A stretch of DNA of 64,000 bases from an uncultured Pelagibacteraceae bacterium (GTDB taxonomy: Bacteria; Pseudomonadota; Alphaproteobacteria; Pelagibacterales; Pelagibacteraceae): contig CACGSX010000001.1 of the NCBI GenBank assembly GCA_902575835.1, positions 1-64,000 on the forward strand. Direction: 5' to 3'. Shown one piece after another: positions 22,005 to 31,510 of the stretch (position 1 is its first letter; every line of letters starts with the position of its first letter). The notes beneath the pieces are model-generated. The model had not been told where the DNA came from. It did no database searches and saw only the letters and a list, made by a program, of their open reading frames with translations. The position numbers were made by a program, and so were the translations under genes.

Positions 22005-22900
22005 TGCACTTTGTTGAAAAAAAACCTGAAGAGAAAAGAATTGATTTAGATAATAAACTAAAATCAAATAAAATTTTAAGAATACCTGGTGCATATAATC
22101 CATTAACAGCAAAAGTTATTGAAGAAATTGGATATGATGGTGTTTATGTTTCTGGAGGTGTTATGTCTAATGATTTGGGTTATCCAGATATAGGATTAAC
22201 AACTCTTAATGATGTCAGTAACAGATCAAAGCAAATTGCACGTGTTACAAATCTTCCAACAATTGTTGATGTTGATACAGGTTTTAAATCTTGTAAAGAA
22301 ACTGTTCAAACATTTGAAAATATTGGTATTTCAGCAATTCATTTAGAAGATCAGATAGAACAGAAAAGATGTGGTCATCTAGACAATAAAGAATTGATAT
22401 CAAAAGAGGATATGACAAAAAAAATCAAAGAATGTGTAGAAGCAAGATCAGACAAACAATTTAAAATCATTGCACGTTCTGATGCTAAAAGTGTGGAAGG
22501 AATTGATAAGATGATTGATCGTTGCAAATCTTATATTGACGCCGGCGCAGAGATTGTTTTTCCAGAAGCATTAAAAGATGAAGCTGAGTTTGAAAAGGTT
22601 AGAAAATCCCTGGATTGTTATCTTTTAGCAAATATGACCGAGTTTGGTAAATCGAAGCTACTAGATTTTAAACAATTAGAAGAGCTCGGTTACAATATTG
22701 TAATTTATCCAGTTACTACACAAAGACTGGCGATGAAAAGTGTTGAGGATGGTCTACGTGCCATTTTTGCGGATGGACATCAAAATAATATTATAGATAA
22801 GATGCAAACTAGAAAAAGATTATATGATCTAGTTGAGTACGAAAAATACAACTCTTTAGACGAAAAGATATATAATTTTAGCACAGAGGGACACGAATAA
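22004..22900 (+). CDS. prpB: 2-methylisocitrate lyase
   Basis: RIPGAYNPLTAKVIEEIGYDGVYVSGGVMSNDLGYPDIGLTTL, HLEDQIEQKRCGHLD. Confidence 0.95.
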   Translation: MHFVEKKPEEKRIDLDNKLKSNKILRIPGAYNPLTAKVIEEIGYDGVYVSGGVMSNDLGYPDIGLTTLNDVSNRSKQIARVTNLPTIVDVDTGFKSCKETVQTFENIGISAIHLEDQIEQKRCGHLDNKELISKEDMTKKIKECVEARSDKQFKIIARSDAKSVEGIDKMIDRCKSYIDAGAEIVFPEALKDEAEFEKVRKSLDCYLLANMTEFGKSKLLDFKQLEELGYNIVIYPVTTQRLAMKSVEDGLRAIFADGHQNNIIDKMQTRKRLYDLVEYEKYNSLDEKIYNFSTEGHE

Positions 22901-24024
22901 TGAGTGAAGAAGTAAAAAAAGGTTTATTAGGAATTGTTGTTGATGAAACAGAAGTTTCTAAAGTTATGCCTGAGATTAACTCATTAACCTATAGGGGTTA
23001 TGCCGTTCAAGATCTGTGTGAATTTTGTAGATTTGAAGAAGCTGCATATCTTATTTTAAAAGGTGATTTACCAAATAGTATTGAGCTAAGACAATTTGAA
23101 AAAATTGAGAGAGGACATAGAGATTTATCAAAAAATCTTTACGAAATAATCAAACACATGCCAAAAAAGTCTCATCCCATGGATGTTGCTAGAACAGCAG
23201 TTAGTGTAATGGGATTAGAAGATAAAGAAACTACAGATAATTCTCAGGAAGCAAATACAAGAAAAGCTCTAAGAATTTTAGCCAAAACTCCAACTGCTTT
23301 AGCAGCGTTTTATAGAATTCGAAAAGGTAAAAAGATTATTAAACCAAAAAAAGAATTAACTTTTGCAGAAAACTTTTTCTACATGTGTTTTGGAAAAGTA
23401 CCTCAAAAAGAAATTGTAAAAGCTTTTGATGTATCTTTAATTTTATACGCAGAGCACAGTTTTAATGTTTCAACTTTTACAGCTAGAACTATAACAAGTA
23501 GTTTATCTGACATTCATGGTGCTATAACAGGTGCTATAGCTAGTCTAAAAGGACCATTACATGGTGGAGCAAATGAAGAGGTCATGCATATGATGAATAA
23601 AATTAAAAAACCTGAGAATGCTTTAAAATGGATCAATAATGCATTAAAAAAAAAAGAGGTTGTGATGGGTTTTGGGCACAGGGTTTATAAGAGTGGAGAC
23701 TCTAGAGTTCCAACAATGAAAGAGTATTTCAAAAAAGTTGCTAAAATTAAAAAAGATAAAAAGTTTTTAAAGATTTACGATATTGTTGAAAGAGTAATGA
23801 TTAGTAAAAAGAATATTCATCCAAACGTAGATTACCCTACAGGACCTACTTATCATCTAATGGGTTTTGATACAGATTTTTTTACACCAATATTTGTAAT
23901 TTCAAGAATTACTGGATGGTCGGCTCATATAATGGAACAACATTCATCTAATAAACTAATTAGACCATTAGCCAAATACAAAGGAAGTAAATACAGAAAA
24001 GTAATGCTTTTGAACCAAAGATAG
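22900..24024 (+). CDS. prpC: 2-methylcitrate synthase / citrate synthase family
   Basis: SLTYRGYAVQDLCE, YAEHSFNVSTFTARTI, LKGPLHGGANEEVM, GFGHRVYK; follows prpD-prpB. Confidence 0.93.
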   Translation: MSEEVKKGLLGIVVDETEVSKVMPEINSLTYRGYAVQDLCEFCRFEEAAYLILKGDLPNSIELRQFEKIERGHRDLSKNLYEIIKHMPKKSHPMDVARTAVSVMGLEDKETTDNSQEANTRKALRILAKTPTALAAFYRIRKGKKIIKPKKELTFAENFFYMCFGKVPQKEIVKAFDVSLILYAEHSFNVSTFTARTITSSLSDIHGAITGAIASLKGPLHGGANEEVMHMMNKIKKPENALKWINNALKKKEVVMGFGHRVYKSGDSRVPTMKEYFKKVAKIKKDKKFLKIYDIVERVMISKKNIHPNVDYPTGPTYHLMGFDTDFFTPIFVISRITGWSAHIMEQHSSNKLIRPLAKYKGSKYRKVMLLNQR

Positions 24025-24072
24025 GTCTAATTTACTCATTTAAAAATATTTAATCATTGCCATATATAATGT

Positions 24073-24735
24073 ATGGAAAATTTAAATAGACATCATAAAC
24101 CCCAAAACTTGAGTGATAAAATTGCTTTTGGATTCACAAAATTTTTAAGATTCTTGGCTGATACTTTTTTTAAAAAAAAATATGGGCATAGAGCAGTTGT
24201 TTTAGAAACTGTAGCAGCTGTTCCTGGTATGGTAGCTGGAATGTTACTTCACCTAAAATCTTTAAGAAAAATGCAAGATGATAAAGGTTGGATAAAAATT
24301 CTATTAGATGAAGCTGCAAATGAAAGAATGCATTTAATGACTTTTATTAAAATTGCAAAACCTACGTTTATAGAAAGATTAATTATAATGGTTGCACAAT
24401 TTATATTTATTTTGATGTATCTATTTATATATTTGATTTCACAAAAGACTGCTCATAGAATTGTTGGGTATTTTGAAGAAGAAGCCGTCATAAGCTACAC
24501 TGAGTACCTAAATGAAATAGAAGAGGGTAAAATTGAAAATATTAAGGCTCCAGAGATAGCAATAAATTACTGGAACCTTCCGTTAAATTCTAGACTAAAA
24601 GATGTAGTAAAAGTGATAAGAGACGATGAAGCTGGGCATAGAGATGTGAATCATAGTTTTGCTGACATTTTAAATACAAAGAAGAACAAAGTTTCTAATG
24701 AAGAAGCAAATTATGAAGATAAAGAAAAAATTTAA
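24073..24735 (+). CDS. aox: alternative oxidase (AOX)
   Basis: Diiron motifs VVLETVAAVPGMV, NERMHLMTF, EEEAVISYTEYL, DDEAGHRDVNH. Confidence 0.93.
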   Translation: MENLNRHHKPQNLSDKIAFGFTKFLRFLADTFFKKKYGHRAVVLETVAAVPGMVAGMLLHLKSLRKMQDDKGWIKILLDEAANERMHLMTFIKIAKPTFIERLIIMVAQFIFILMYLFIYLISQKTAHRIVGYFEEEAVISYTEYLNEIEEGKIENIKAPEIAINYWNLPLNSRLKDVVKVIRDDEAGHRDVNHSFADILNTKKNKVSNEEANYEDKEKI

Positions 24736-24781
24736 TTATTTAAATTTAATTAGTTAATCATCTTTACTTATAAAATATATT

Positions 24782-25030
24782 CTATTTAGATTGTTTTTGT
24801 TTATACAAAGAAATGCCTTTTTCAATTTTGTTTTTGTAAGACATTTTAAAGCTCTCTAATTGCCAACCTGAAAGTCTGTTTTCGATTTCTTTTAGATTGT
24901 TATTTTTCCAATCATCTGTTGTTTCAGGATCTTTCCAAATTTTCTTTTCTTCATCAGATCTACCACATCCATAGCATAGGCCTGATACTGGATCAGTTTT
25001 ACAAATACTTATACAGGGACTTACTATCAC
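24782..25030 (-). CDS. DUF1289-like small Cys-rich protein
   Basis: SPCISICKTDPVSGLCYGCGRSDEEKKIW; 82 aa. Confidence 0.85.
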   Translation of the reverse strand: MIVSPCISICKTDPVSGLCYGCGRSDEEKKIWKDPETTDDWKNNNLKEIENRLSGWQLESFKMSYKNKIEKGISLYKQKQSK

Positions 25031-25036
25031 TTAATC

Positions 25037-26059
25037 CTAGGAGAAAGCGTCTATCCAGTTACCTTGTGTGGATGCTTTTGAATATTCAGTGGCTCTACCT
25101 TCAAAGAAGTTCATATGCTCAACTGCATTTAACATCGTGTCTAACCATGTTAATGGATTTTTCTGGACATCATATATTGGCTCAAGACCTAACTGAGTTA
25201 ATCTTCTGTTTCCAATGAACCTTATATAATCTTTAACTTCTTGAGCTGTTAAACCCTGCATTGGACCCATTTCGAAAGCTAGATCAATAAATGCATCCTC
25301 ATGTTCAATTATAGTTCTGCAAGCTTCATAAAGTTCTTTTTTAAGTTTCGGAGTCCAAATTTCAGGGTTCTCTTTAATGAACTCTTTAAAAATTCTAATC
25401 ATAGAATTACAATGAAGAGTTTCATCTCTTACTGACCAAGTAACTATCTGACCCATTCCTTTAAGTTTGTTATGTCTTGGAAAGTTTAATAAAATTGCAA
25501 AGCTTGCAAACAATTGAAGACCTTCTGTGAAGGCGCTAAATACTGCAACAGTTTTTGCGATATCTTCTTTTGAATTTACATTGAAGTTTTGCATGTAATC
25601 ATATTTATCTTTCATCTCTTTGTATTTCATGAATGCAGAATATTCAGATTCTGGCATTCCAATTGTATCTAATAGATGTGAATAAGCTGCTACATGGACT
25701 GTCTCCATAGAGGCAAATGCTGTCATCATCATTAAAACTTCTGTAGGTTTAAATACAGTTGTGTAATGTCTTAAGTAACAGTTATTAACTTCAACATCTG
25801 CTTGAGTAAAAAATCTAAAAATTTGAGTTAGTAAGTTTTTTTCAGACTCAGAAAGATTTTTTTGCCAATCTCTAACATCGTCACCGAGTGGAACTTCCTC
25901 TGGTAACCAATGAATTCTTTGTTGAGTTAACCAAGCATCATAACACCATGGGTATCTGAATGGTTTATAGACTGGGTTCTCAACTAATAAACCCATTTTT
26001 TTTGGTTCTACAATTTTTTGTTTTGCATCTTTTAGACTTTCTACTGACATGATAAACAC
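25037..26059 (-). CDS. nrdB: class I ribonucleotide reductase small subunit
   Basis: FFTQADVEVNNCY, FASMETVHVAAYSHLL (E..H...Y), FTEGLQLFASF, VRDETLHCNSM; start likely MSVES a few codons inside the track ORF. Confidence 0.93.
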   Translation of the reverse strand: MFIMSVESLKDAKQKIVEPKKMGLLVENPVYKPFRYPWCYDAWLTQQRIHWLPEEVPLGDDVRDWQKNLSESEKNLLTQIFRFFTQADVEVNNCYLRHYTTVFKPTEVLMMMTAFASMETVHVAAYSHLLDTIGMPESEYSAFMKYKEMKDKYDYMQNFNVNSKEDIAKTVAVFSAFTEGLQLFASFAILLNFPRHNKLKGMGQIVTWSVRDETLHCNSMIRIFKEFIKENPEIWTPKLKKELYEACRTIIEHEDAFIDLAFEMGPMQGLTAQEVKDYIRFIGNRRLTQLGLEPIYDVQKNPLTWLDTMLNAVEHMNFFEGRATEYSKASTQGNWIDAFS

Positions 26060-27978
26060 TCCTCATATTCTGGTTGTTGATTTTCTTGTTTCTTAGATTT
26101 GTAAACATTTGCAGTTACATCTGTAGAATTTGCATCGTTTACGTTTTCCGCTCTTTGTATTGATTTAGATCTGCAGTAATAAAGACTCTTCAATCCTTTT
26201 TTCCAAGCTTGGAAATGGATTTGGTGTAAGTCCCTTTTATGAATATCTGCAGGTATAAATATATTTATTGATTGTGCTTGAGAAATATGAGGAGTTCTAT
26301 CTGCACCTAACTCCACGATCCATTTCTGGTCTAGTTCAAAAGCTGTTTTAAATACGTCTTTTTCTTGTTGTGTTAAAAAATCAAGATGAGAAATTGAACC
26401 TTGATTGGTTGTGATACTTGACCATGTTTCATCATCATTTTTACCGTGCTTCTCTAATAATTTACTTAGATATTTATTTCTAACATTAAATGATCCGGAC
26501 AAAGTTTTATGTGTATAACTATTTGCTGCAATTGGTTCAACACCTGGAGATGTTCCACCACAAATAATTGAAATTGAAGCAGTTGGAGCTATTGCAGTTT
26601 TATTTGAAAATCTTTCATTAATACCATAATCAGCAGCATCTGGACATGCACCTCTTTCATCAGCTAAATCTTTAGAAGCTTGATCAACCTGTTTTTGGAT
26701 GCTTTCAAATATTTTTTTATTCCAAACTTTACTCATCACAGATTCAAAAGGAATCATTTTTTGTTGGAAGAATGAATGAAGTCCCATAACACCTAGGCCA
26801 ACACTTCTCTCTTTTAATGCTGAATAAACTGCATCACTAAATGACTCAGGTGCTTTTTCAGTAAAGTCCGTTAATACATTATCTAAAAATCTCATTACGT
26901 CTGGAACAAAGTTTTCATCGTCTTTCCATTGATCATAAGTTTCTAAATTTAAAGATGATAAACAACATACTGCCGTTCTATCTCTGCCCTCTTTATCAAT
27001 TCCTGTTGGTAAAGTTATTTCACTGCACAAGTTAGACGTCTTAACAGTTAAACCAGCAAGCTTATGATGTTGAGGTATCATTCTATTAACTGTATCAATG
27101 AAAACAATATAAGGTTCTCCAGTTTCAATTCTTGCAGTTAATAATCTAATCCATAAATTTCTTGCAGAAACAGTAGCTTGTACTGATTGATCTTTTGGAC
27201 TTTTTAGTGCCCATTGTTCATCTAGCTCTACGGCTCTCATAAATGCATCTGAAACTAAAACACCGTGGTGTAAATTTAATGATCTTCTATTTGGATCACC
27301 ACCAGTTGGTCTTCTCATTTCAATAAATTCTTCTATCTCTGGATGATCAATTGGAAGATAACAAGCTGCAGATCCTCTTCTTAAAGAACCTTGACTGATC
27401 GCCATTGTCAAAGAGTCCATAACTTTGATGAAAGGAATAATGCCTGAAGTTTTTCCAACTCTTCCAATTTTTTCTCCAATAGATCTTAAGTTGCCCCAAT
27501 AACTTCCAATACCTCCTCCTTTGGCAGCCAACCAAACATTTTCACTCCATAGATCTAATATTCCAGTTAAGCTATCCCCTGCTTCATTTAAGAAACAAGA
27601 AATTGGTAAACCTCTTTTTGTTCCACCGTTTGATAAAACTGGTGTCGCTGGCATGAACCACAAATTACTTATGTAGTTGTAAAGTCTTTGCGCGTGTAGG
27701 TTGTCATCTGCATAATGACTCGCAACTCTTGCAAATAAATCTTGGAAAGACTCGTTTTCTCCAAGGTATCTGTCACTTAGTGTTGCTCTTCCAAAATCTG
27801 TTAAATTATTATCTCTAGATCTATCTATTTTAATAGTTATCCCTTTAGAATTTTGAAACAACTCTGTGTTGTTATTTAGTGAAAATAAGTCCGGCCTTTT
27901 GTCATTATTGCTGATTTTTTCCGCTGGTTTATAATCAGAGACAGCCTTCCTGATTGCCTGAGACAATATTTTGTTCAT
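26041..27978 (-). CDS. nrdA: class I ribonucleotide reductase large subunit lacking an N-terminal ATP-cone
   Basis: FMPATPVLSNGGT, GLPISCFLNEAGDSL, AKGGGIGSYWGNLR, SNLCSEITLP, CLSCQ C-terminus; 645 aa. Confidence 0.93.
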   Translation of the reverse strand: MNKILSQAIRKAVSDYKPAEKISNNDKRPDLFSLNNNTELFQNSKGITIKIDRSRDNNLTDFGRATLSDRYLGENESFQDLFARVASHYADDNLHAQRLYNYISNLWFMPATPVLSNGGTKRGLPISCFLNEAGDSLTGILDLWSENVWLAAKGGGIGSYWGNLRSIGEKIGRVGKTSGIIPFIKVMDSLTMAISQGSLRRGSAACYLPIDHPEIEEFIEMRRPTGGDPNRRSLNLHHGVLVSDAFMRAVELDEQWALKSPKDQSVQATVSARNLWIRLLTARIETGEPYIVFIDTVNRMIPQHHKLAGLTVKTSNLCSEITLPTGIDKEGRDRTAVCCLSSLNLETYDQWKDDENFVPDVMRFLDNVLTDFTEKAPESFSDAVYSALKERSVGLGVMGLHSFFQQKMIPFESVMSKVWNKKIFESIQKQVDQASKDLADERGACPDAADYGINERFSNKTAIAPTASISIICGGTSPGVEPIAANSYTHKTLSGSFNVRNKYLSKLLEKHGKNDDETWSSITTNQGSISHLDFLTQQEKDVFKTAFELDQKWIVELGADRTPHISQAQSINIFIPADIHKRDLHQIHFQAWKKGLKSLYYCRSKSIQRAENVNDANSTDVTANVYKSKKQENQQPEYEECLSCQ

Positions 27979-28018
27979 TAAACTCCCTTTTATTCTTTAT
28001 ACTAAAAAATCTAGTAAA

Positions 28019-28034
28019 TAACTAGATATAGTGT
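28019..28034. promoter_or_regulatory. NrdR-box-like element 1
   Basis: TAACTAGATATAGTGT compared with palindromic consensus-like ACACTATATATAGTGT, 13/16 matches. Confidence 0.75.
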
Positions 28035-28049
28035 GTAGATTTACCTGAT

Positions 28050-28065
28050 ATACTATATAAATTGT
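28050..28065. promoter_or_regulatory. NrdR-box-like element 2
   Basis: ATACTATATAAATTGT, 13/16 matches to the same motif; exactly 31 bp from element 1. Confidence 0.7.
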
Positions 28066-28139
28066 AAATCAATAGAACATTTATAGAACTTATTAAATAT
28101 TTATCAATAAAAATTTTAAAAAAATGTACATATATCCAC

Positions 28140-29594
28140 ATGAATAATTCGGGAAAAATTGATCCCTACGGCTTTCGGGAATATGACGCACGATGGGTAT
28201 ACGAAAAAGACATAGATGACGATGGAATCGTTCAACTTGGTAAAGGTCTTGGAACTCAAATAATTAATCATACAAAGAAAAACAATCCTAGAATTATAGT
28301 TGGCCAAGATTATAGGTCTTACAGTGAACATATCAAAGAAAAATTAAAAGAGGGCATGGTTTCAACTGGGTGCAAAATCGAAGATATAGGATTATCTTTA
28401 TCCCCAATGGTTTACTTCGCACAATTTAATTTAAATTCAGATGCAATAGCTATGGTTACAGCTAGTCATAATGAAAATGGTTGGACGGGTGTAAAAATGG
28501 GTATCAAAAAAGGACTTACTCATGCACCTGAAGAAATGAAAGAACTAAAAGATATTACTCTTAATCAAAAATTTATTAATGGTAAAGGTAATGTTAAAAA
28601 AATTGATGATTTTCAGAATGTTTATAAAAATGATTTGATAACAAAAAACCCATTAAATAAAAAAATTAAAGCTGTAGTTGCTTGTGGCAATGGAACAGCA
28701 GGAATATTTGCACCAGAAATTTTAAGAAGTATTGGGTGCGAGGTAATTGAACTTGATTGTGAACTTGATTGGACTTTTCCAAAATACAACCCAAATCCTG
28801 AAGACTTAGAAATGTTACATGCAATTTCTTCAGCAGTTAAAGAAAATAATGCAGATATTGGATTTGGTTTTGATGGAGATGGGGATAGAGTTGGGGTTAT
28901 AGATGATAAAGGTAATGAAATCTTTTCAGATAAAATAGGGCTATTAATTGCTAGAAATCTTTCGAAAGATCATAAAAATAGTAAATTTATTGTTGATGTA
29001 AAATCGACAGGACTTTATTCCAATGACAAAATATTAAAAGAAAATAAATGTGAAACAATTTATTGGAAAACCGGTCATTCCCATATCAAAAGAAAGGTAA
29101 ATACCGATAACGCTTTAGCAGGATTTGAAAAAAGTGGTCATTTCTTTTTTAATAAACCTTTGGGATATGGCTATGATGATGGAATTAATTCAGCAATACA
29201 GGTCTGTAAGTTACTCGATAAAAATAACAAAAAAATGAGTGAAATACTTGGTGAATTACCAACAACTTATCAAAGCCCGACAATGGCTCCCTATTGTAAA
29301 GATAGTGAAAAATATGATGTAGTTGAGAATTTAGTTACAGAAATAACAAATATTAAAGAAAATAAAACTAAAGTAGATGATCAAGAAATCAGAGAAATAT
29401 TAACTGTTAATGGAGTAAGATTTTCTTTTGATGATGGGTCTTGGGGATTAATTAGAGCATCTTCTAATAAACCATCTTTAGTTGTAGTTACCGAAAGTCC
29501 AACCTCCGAAGATAGAAAAAAGAAGATTTTTGACTTTATTGATAATCTCCTTCAACAAACAGGTAAAGTTGGGGATTATGATCAAAAAATTTAA
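28140..29594 (+). CDS. phosphomannomutase/phosphoglucomutase
   Basis: GFREYDARW, VTASHNENGWTGVKMG, GFGFDGDGDRVGVID, GFEKSGHFFF. Confidence 0.92.
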   Translation: MNNSGKIDPYGFREYDARWVYEKDIDDDGIVQLGKGLGTQIINHTKKNNPRIIVGQDYRSYSEHIKEKLKEGMVSTGCKIEDIGLSLSPMVYFAQFNLNSDAIAMVTASHNENGWTGVKMGIKKGLTHAPEEMKELKDITLNQKFINGKGNVKKIDDFQNVYKNDLITKNPLNKKIKAVVACGNGTAGIFAPEILRSIGCEVIELDCELDWTFPKYNPNPEDLEMLHAISSAVKENNADIGFGFDGDGDRVGVIDDKGNEIFSDKIGLLIARNLSKDHKNSKFIVDVKSTGLYSNDKILKENKCETIYWKTGHSHIKRKVNTDNALAGFEKSGHFFFNKPLGYGYDDGINSAIQVCKLLDKNNKKMSEILGELPTTYQSPTMAPYCKDSEKYDVVENLVTEITNIKENKTKVDDQEIREILTVNGVRFSFDDGSWGLIRASSNKPSLVVVTESPTSEDRKKKIFDFIDNLLQQTGKVGDYDQKI

Positions 29595-29647
29595 AATTCA
29601 ACTATAAAGAGTTAAGAAAAAATTAGAGAATCGATTAATATGAAGAT

Positions 29648-29683
29648 GAGGTGGCGGAGGGAGACTGAAACCACCTCGTCTCC
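29648..29683. other. GC-rich inverted-repeat element at convergent gene junction, partly resembling a tRNA/tmRNA 3' end on the minus strand
   Basis: GAGGTGG (29648-29654) pairs with CCACCTC (29671-29677); overlapping alternative GGAGAC (29660-29665) with GTCTCC (29678-29683); minus strand reads TTTCAGTCTCCCTCCGCCACC. Confidence 0.55.
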
Positions 29684-30516
29684 TAAGTCACTAAAAATCT
29701 ATATAGAAATAAAGTACCAATAACATAAAGAAAAACACCAAATAATCTTTGTGTTTTAACTCTATCTAGATCTTGAACTGTTTTTGCTCCAATCCTTGCC
29801 ATGAATGTTGTTATTGGAACAAATATTATAAATGCAGGTATATTAATAAACCCTATGCTTAATGGGATATCAGCTTTTAACATCAAACCAGATGTAAAAA
29901 ATCCAATTGATCCAAATAAAGCTATTATAAATCCAATGGCTGCAGAGCTTCCTATTGCTAAGTTAATAGGATAACCAAAGTATCTTAGTATTGGAACATT
30001 CATCATAGCTCCTGTTATGCCCATAGGAGCAGATATTAATCCTGACAAAAATCCAAATATTATTCTTGGGAAAATATTGAATTTTTTCTTAATTTTTTTT
30101 TTCTTTTCACTTTGTAACAACAAGTAAGCTCCAAAAAAGTAAACAACTGCAGAAAAAAAAAATAACAATGTTTTAGTATTCATCAATGCCGCCATCAATG
30201 TTCCAGAGAAAACTCCAATTATTACAAATGTTCCATAATTTTTAATAATATTAAAATCAACAGCATTATATTTTCTGTGAGTTAATACTGATGCTGTAGC
30301 AGTTAGAATTGTTATTGAAAAAGCTGTCCCTACAGATAAATGCATTAAATAATCTTTATCAACGTCAAATGCTTCAAATACAAAAAATAAAAATGGAACT
30401 GAAATTAATCCTCCTCCGATACCAAAAAAACCTGCAAAAAAACCAACCGGAACAGCGGCTGCCATCATTAAAAAAATAAAATAAATATTATTAATCTCTA
30501 AAAGAGTATTATTCAA
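29683..30516 (-). CDS. TauE/SafE family sulfite exporter-like permease
   Basis: AAAVPVGFFAGFFGIGGGLISVPFLFF, LSGLISAPMGITGAMMNVPIL. Confidence 0.85.
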   Translation of the reverse strand: MNNTLLEINNIYFIFLMMAAAVPVGFFAGFFGIGGGLISVPFLFFVFEAFDVDKDYLMHLSVGTAFSITILTATASVLTHRKYNAVDFNIIKNYGTFVIIGVFSGTLMAALMNTKTLLFFFSAVVYFFGAYLLLQSEKKKKIKKKFNIFPRIIFGFLSGLISAPMGITGAMMNVPILRYFGYPINLAIGSSAAIGFIIALFGSIGFFTSGLMLKADIPLSIGFINIPAFIIFVPITTFMARIGAKTVQDLDRVKTQRLFGVFLYVIGTLFLYRFLVT

Positions 30517-31510
30517 TTTGCCCTGCCGATATACTTTGTGGATTAAATTTTACTTTATCCATTATGTGATCAATTTTCTTAACATCGGCGTCTCTTACAC
30601 ACATATTTTCACTTAAATATCTTTTCCAAAAACTAGAACCTATTTGTCCATGGAATAAACCAAGAGTATGTCTCATGATTTGATTTAATCTTGTACCTTT
30701 TTTAATTTCTTCTTTTACATACTTAATTAGTTTCTCAACAACTTCTTGTCTTGTCAAAATTTCACTATTATTAAAAATTTGGTTCTCAATATCTGCTAAC
30801 ATGTAAGGGGAATGATAAATTGACCTTCCAATCATCACACCATCTACATTATCTAAATGTTCTTTGATTTGATCAGTAGACGTTATTCCTCCATTAATTA
30901 TTATTTCTAAATCTTTAAAATCTTTTTTCAATCTATTTACGTATTCATATTTCAAAGGTGGAATATTTAAATTTTGTTTAGGTGTAAATTTTCCTAACAT
31001 TGCTTTTCTGGCATGAATTATAAAAGTTTTAACACCTGTTTCTTTTAAAATATTCACAAAATTATATAAATTTTCGTATTGATCAACATTGTCATATCCA
31101 ATTCTAGTTTTAACTGTTACAGGAATTGATGTTTTTGAAATCATTTCACTTAGACAATCAGCAACAAGATTAGGTTCTTGAATTAAACAAGCCCCAAATC
31201 TATTTTTCTGAACTTTTTTACTTGGACAACCTAAATTTAAATTTATTTCATCATAACCAAATTCTTCACCTAAATATGCTGCATTTCCTAATAGTTTTGG
31301 AGAAGAACCACCAAGTTGCAGAGCAACAGGTTTTTCCCTCATATCAAATTCTAATAGTTTCTTTTTATCTCCTCTATCAATAGCTTCTGAGACAATCATT
31401 TCAGTATAGAGAAGAACATTTTTACTGATTAATCTTAAGAAAAATCTTTCATGTTTGTCTGTGCAATCCATCATAGGAGCAACAGAAACTGTTCTATTTA
31501 ATCTAGACAT
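30509..31510 (-). CDS. dusA: tRNA-dihydrouridine synthase, DusA type
   Basis: VAPMMDCTDKHERFFLRL, LNLGCPSKKVQKNRFGACL, FIIHARKAMLGKFTPKQN, GVMIGRSIYHSPYML. Confidence 0.93.
   Translation of the reverse strand: MSRLNRTVSVAPMMDCTDKHERFFLRLISKNVLLYTEMIVSEAIDRGDKKKLLEFDMREKPVALQLGGSSPKLLGNAAYLGEEFGYDEINLNLGCPSKKVQKNRFGACLIQEPNLVADCLSEMISKTSIPVTVKTRIGYDNVDQYENLYNFVNILKETGVKTFIIHARKAMLGKFTPKQNLNIPPLKYEYVNRLKKDFKDLEIIINGGITSTDQIKEHLDNVDGVMIGRSIYHSPYMLADIENQIFNNSEILTRQEVVEKLIKYVKEEIKKGTRLNQIMRHTLGLFHGQIGSSFWKRYLSENMCVRDADVKKIDHIMDKVKFNPQSISAGQIE

Noticed and set aside
29648-29683. Classical H-type pseudoknot from GAGGTGG/CCACCTC plus GGAGAC/GTCTCC
   Set aside because: The two pairings would leave a zero-length loop to cross a 7-bp stem, which is sterically implausible; alternative exclusive hairpins are more likely.
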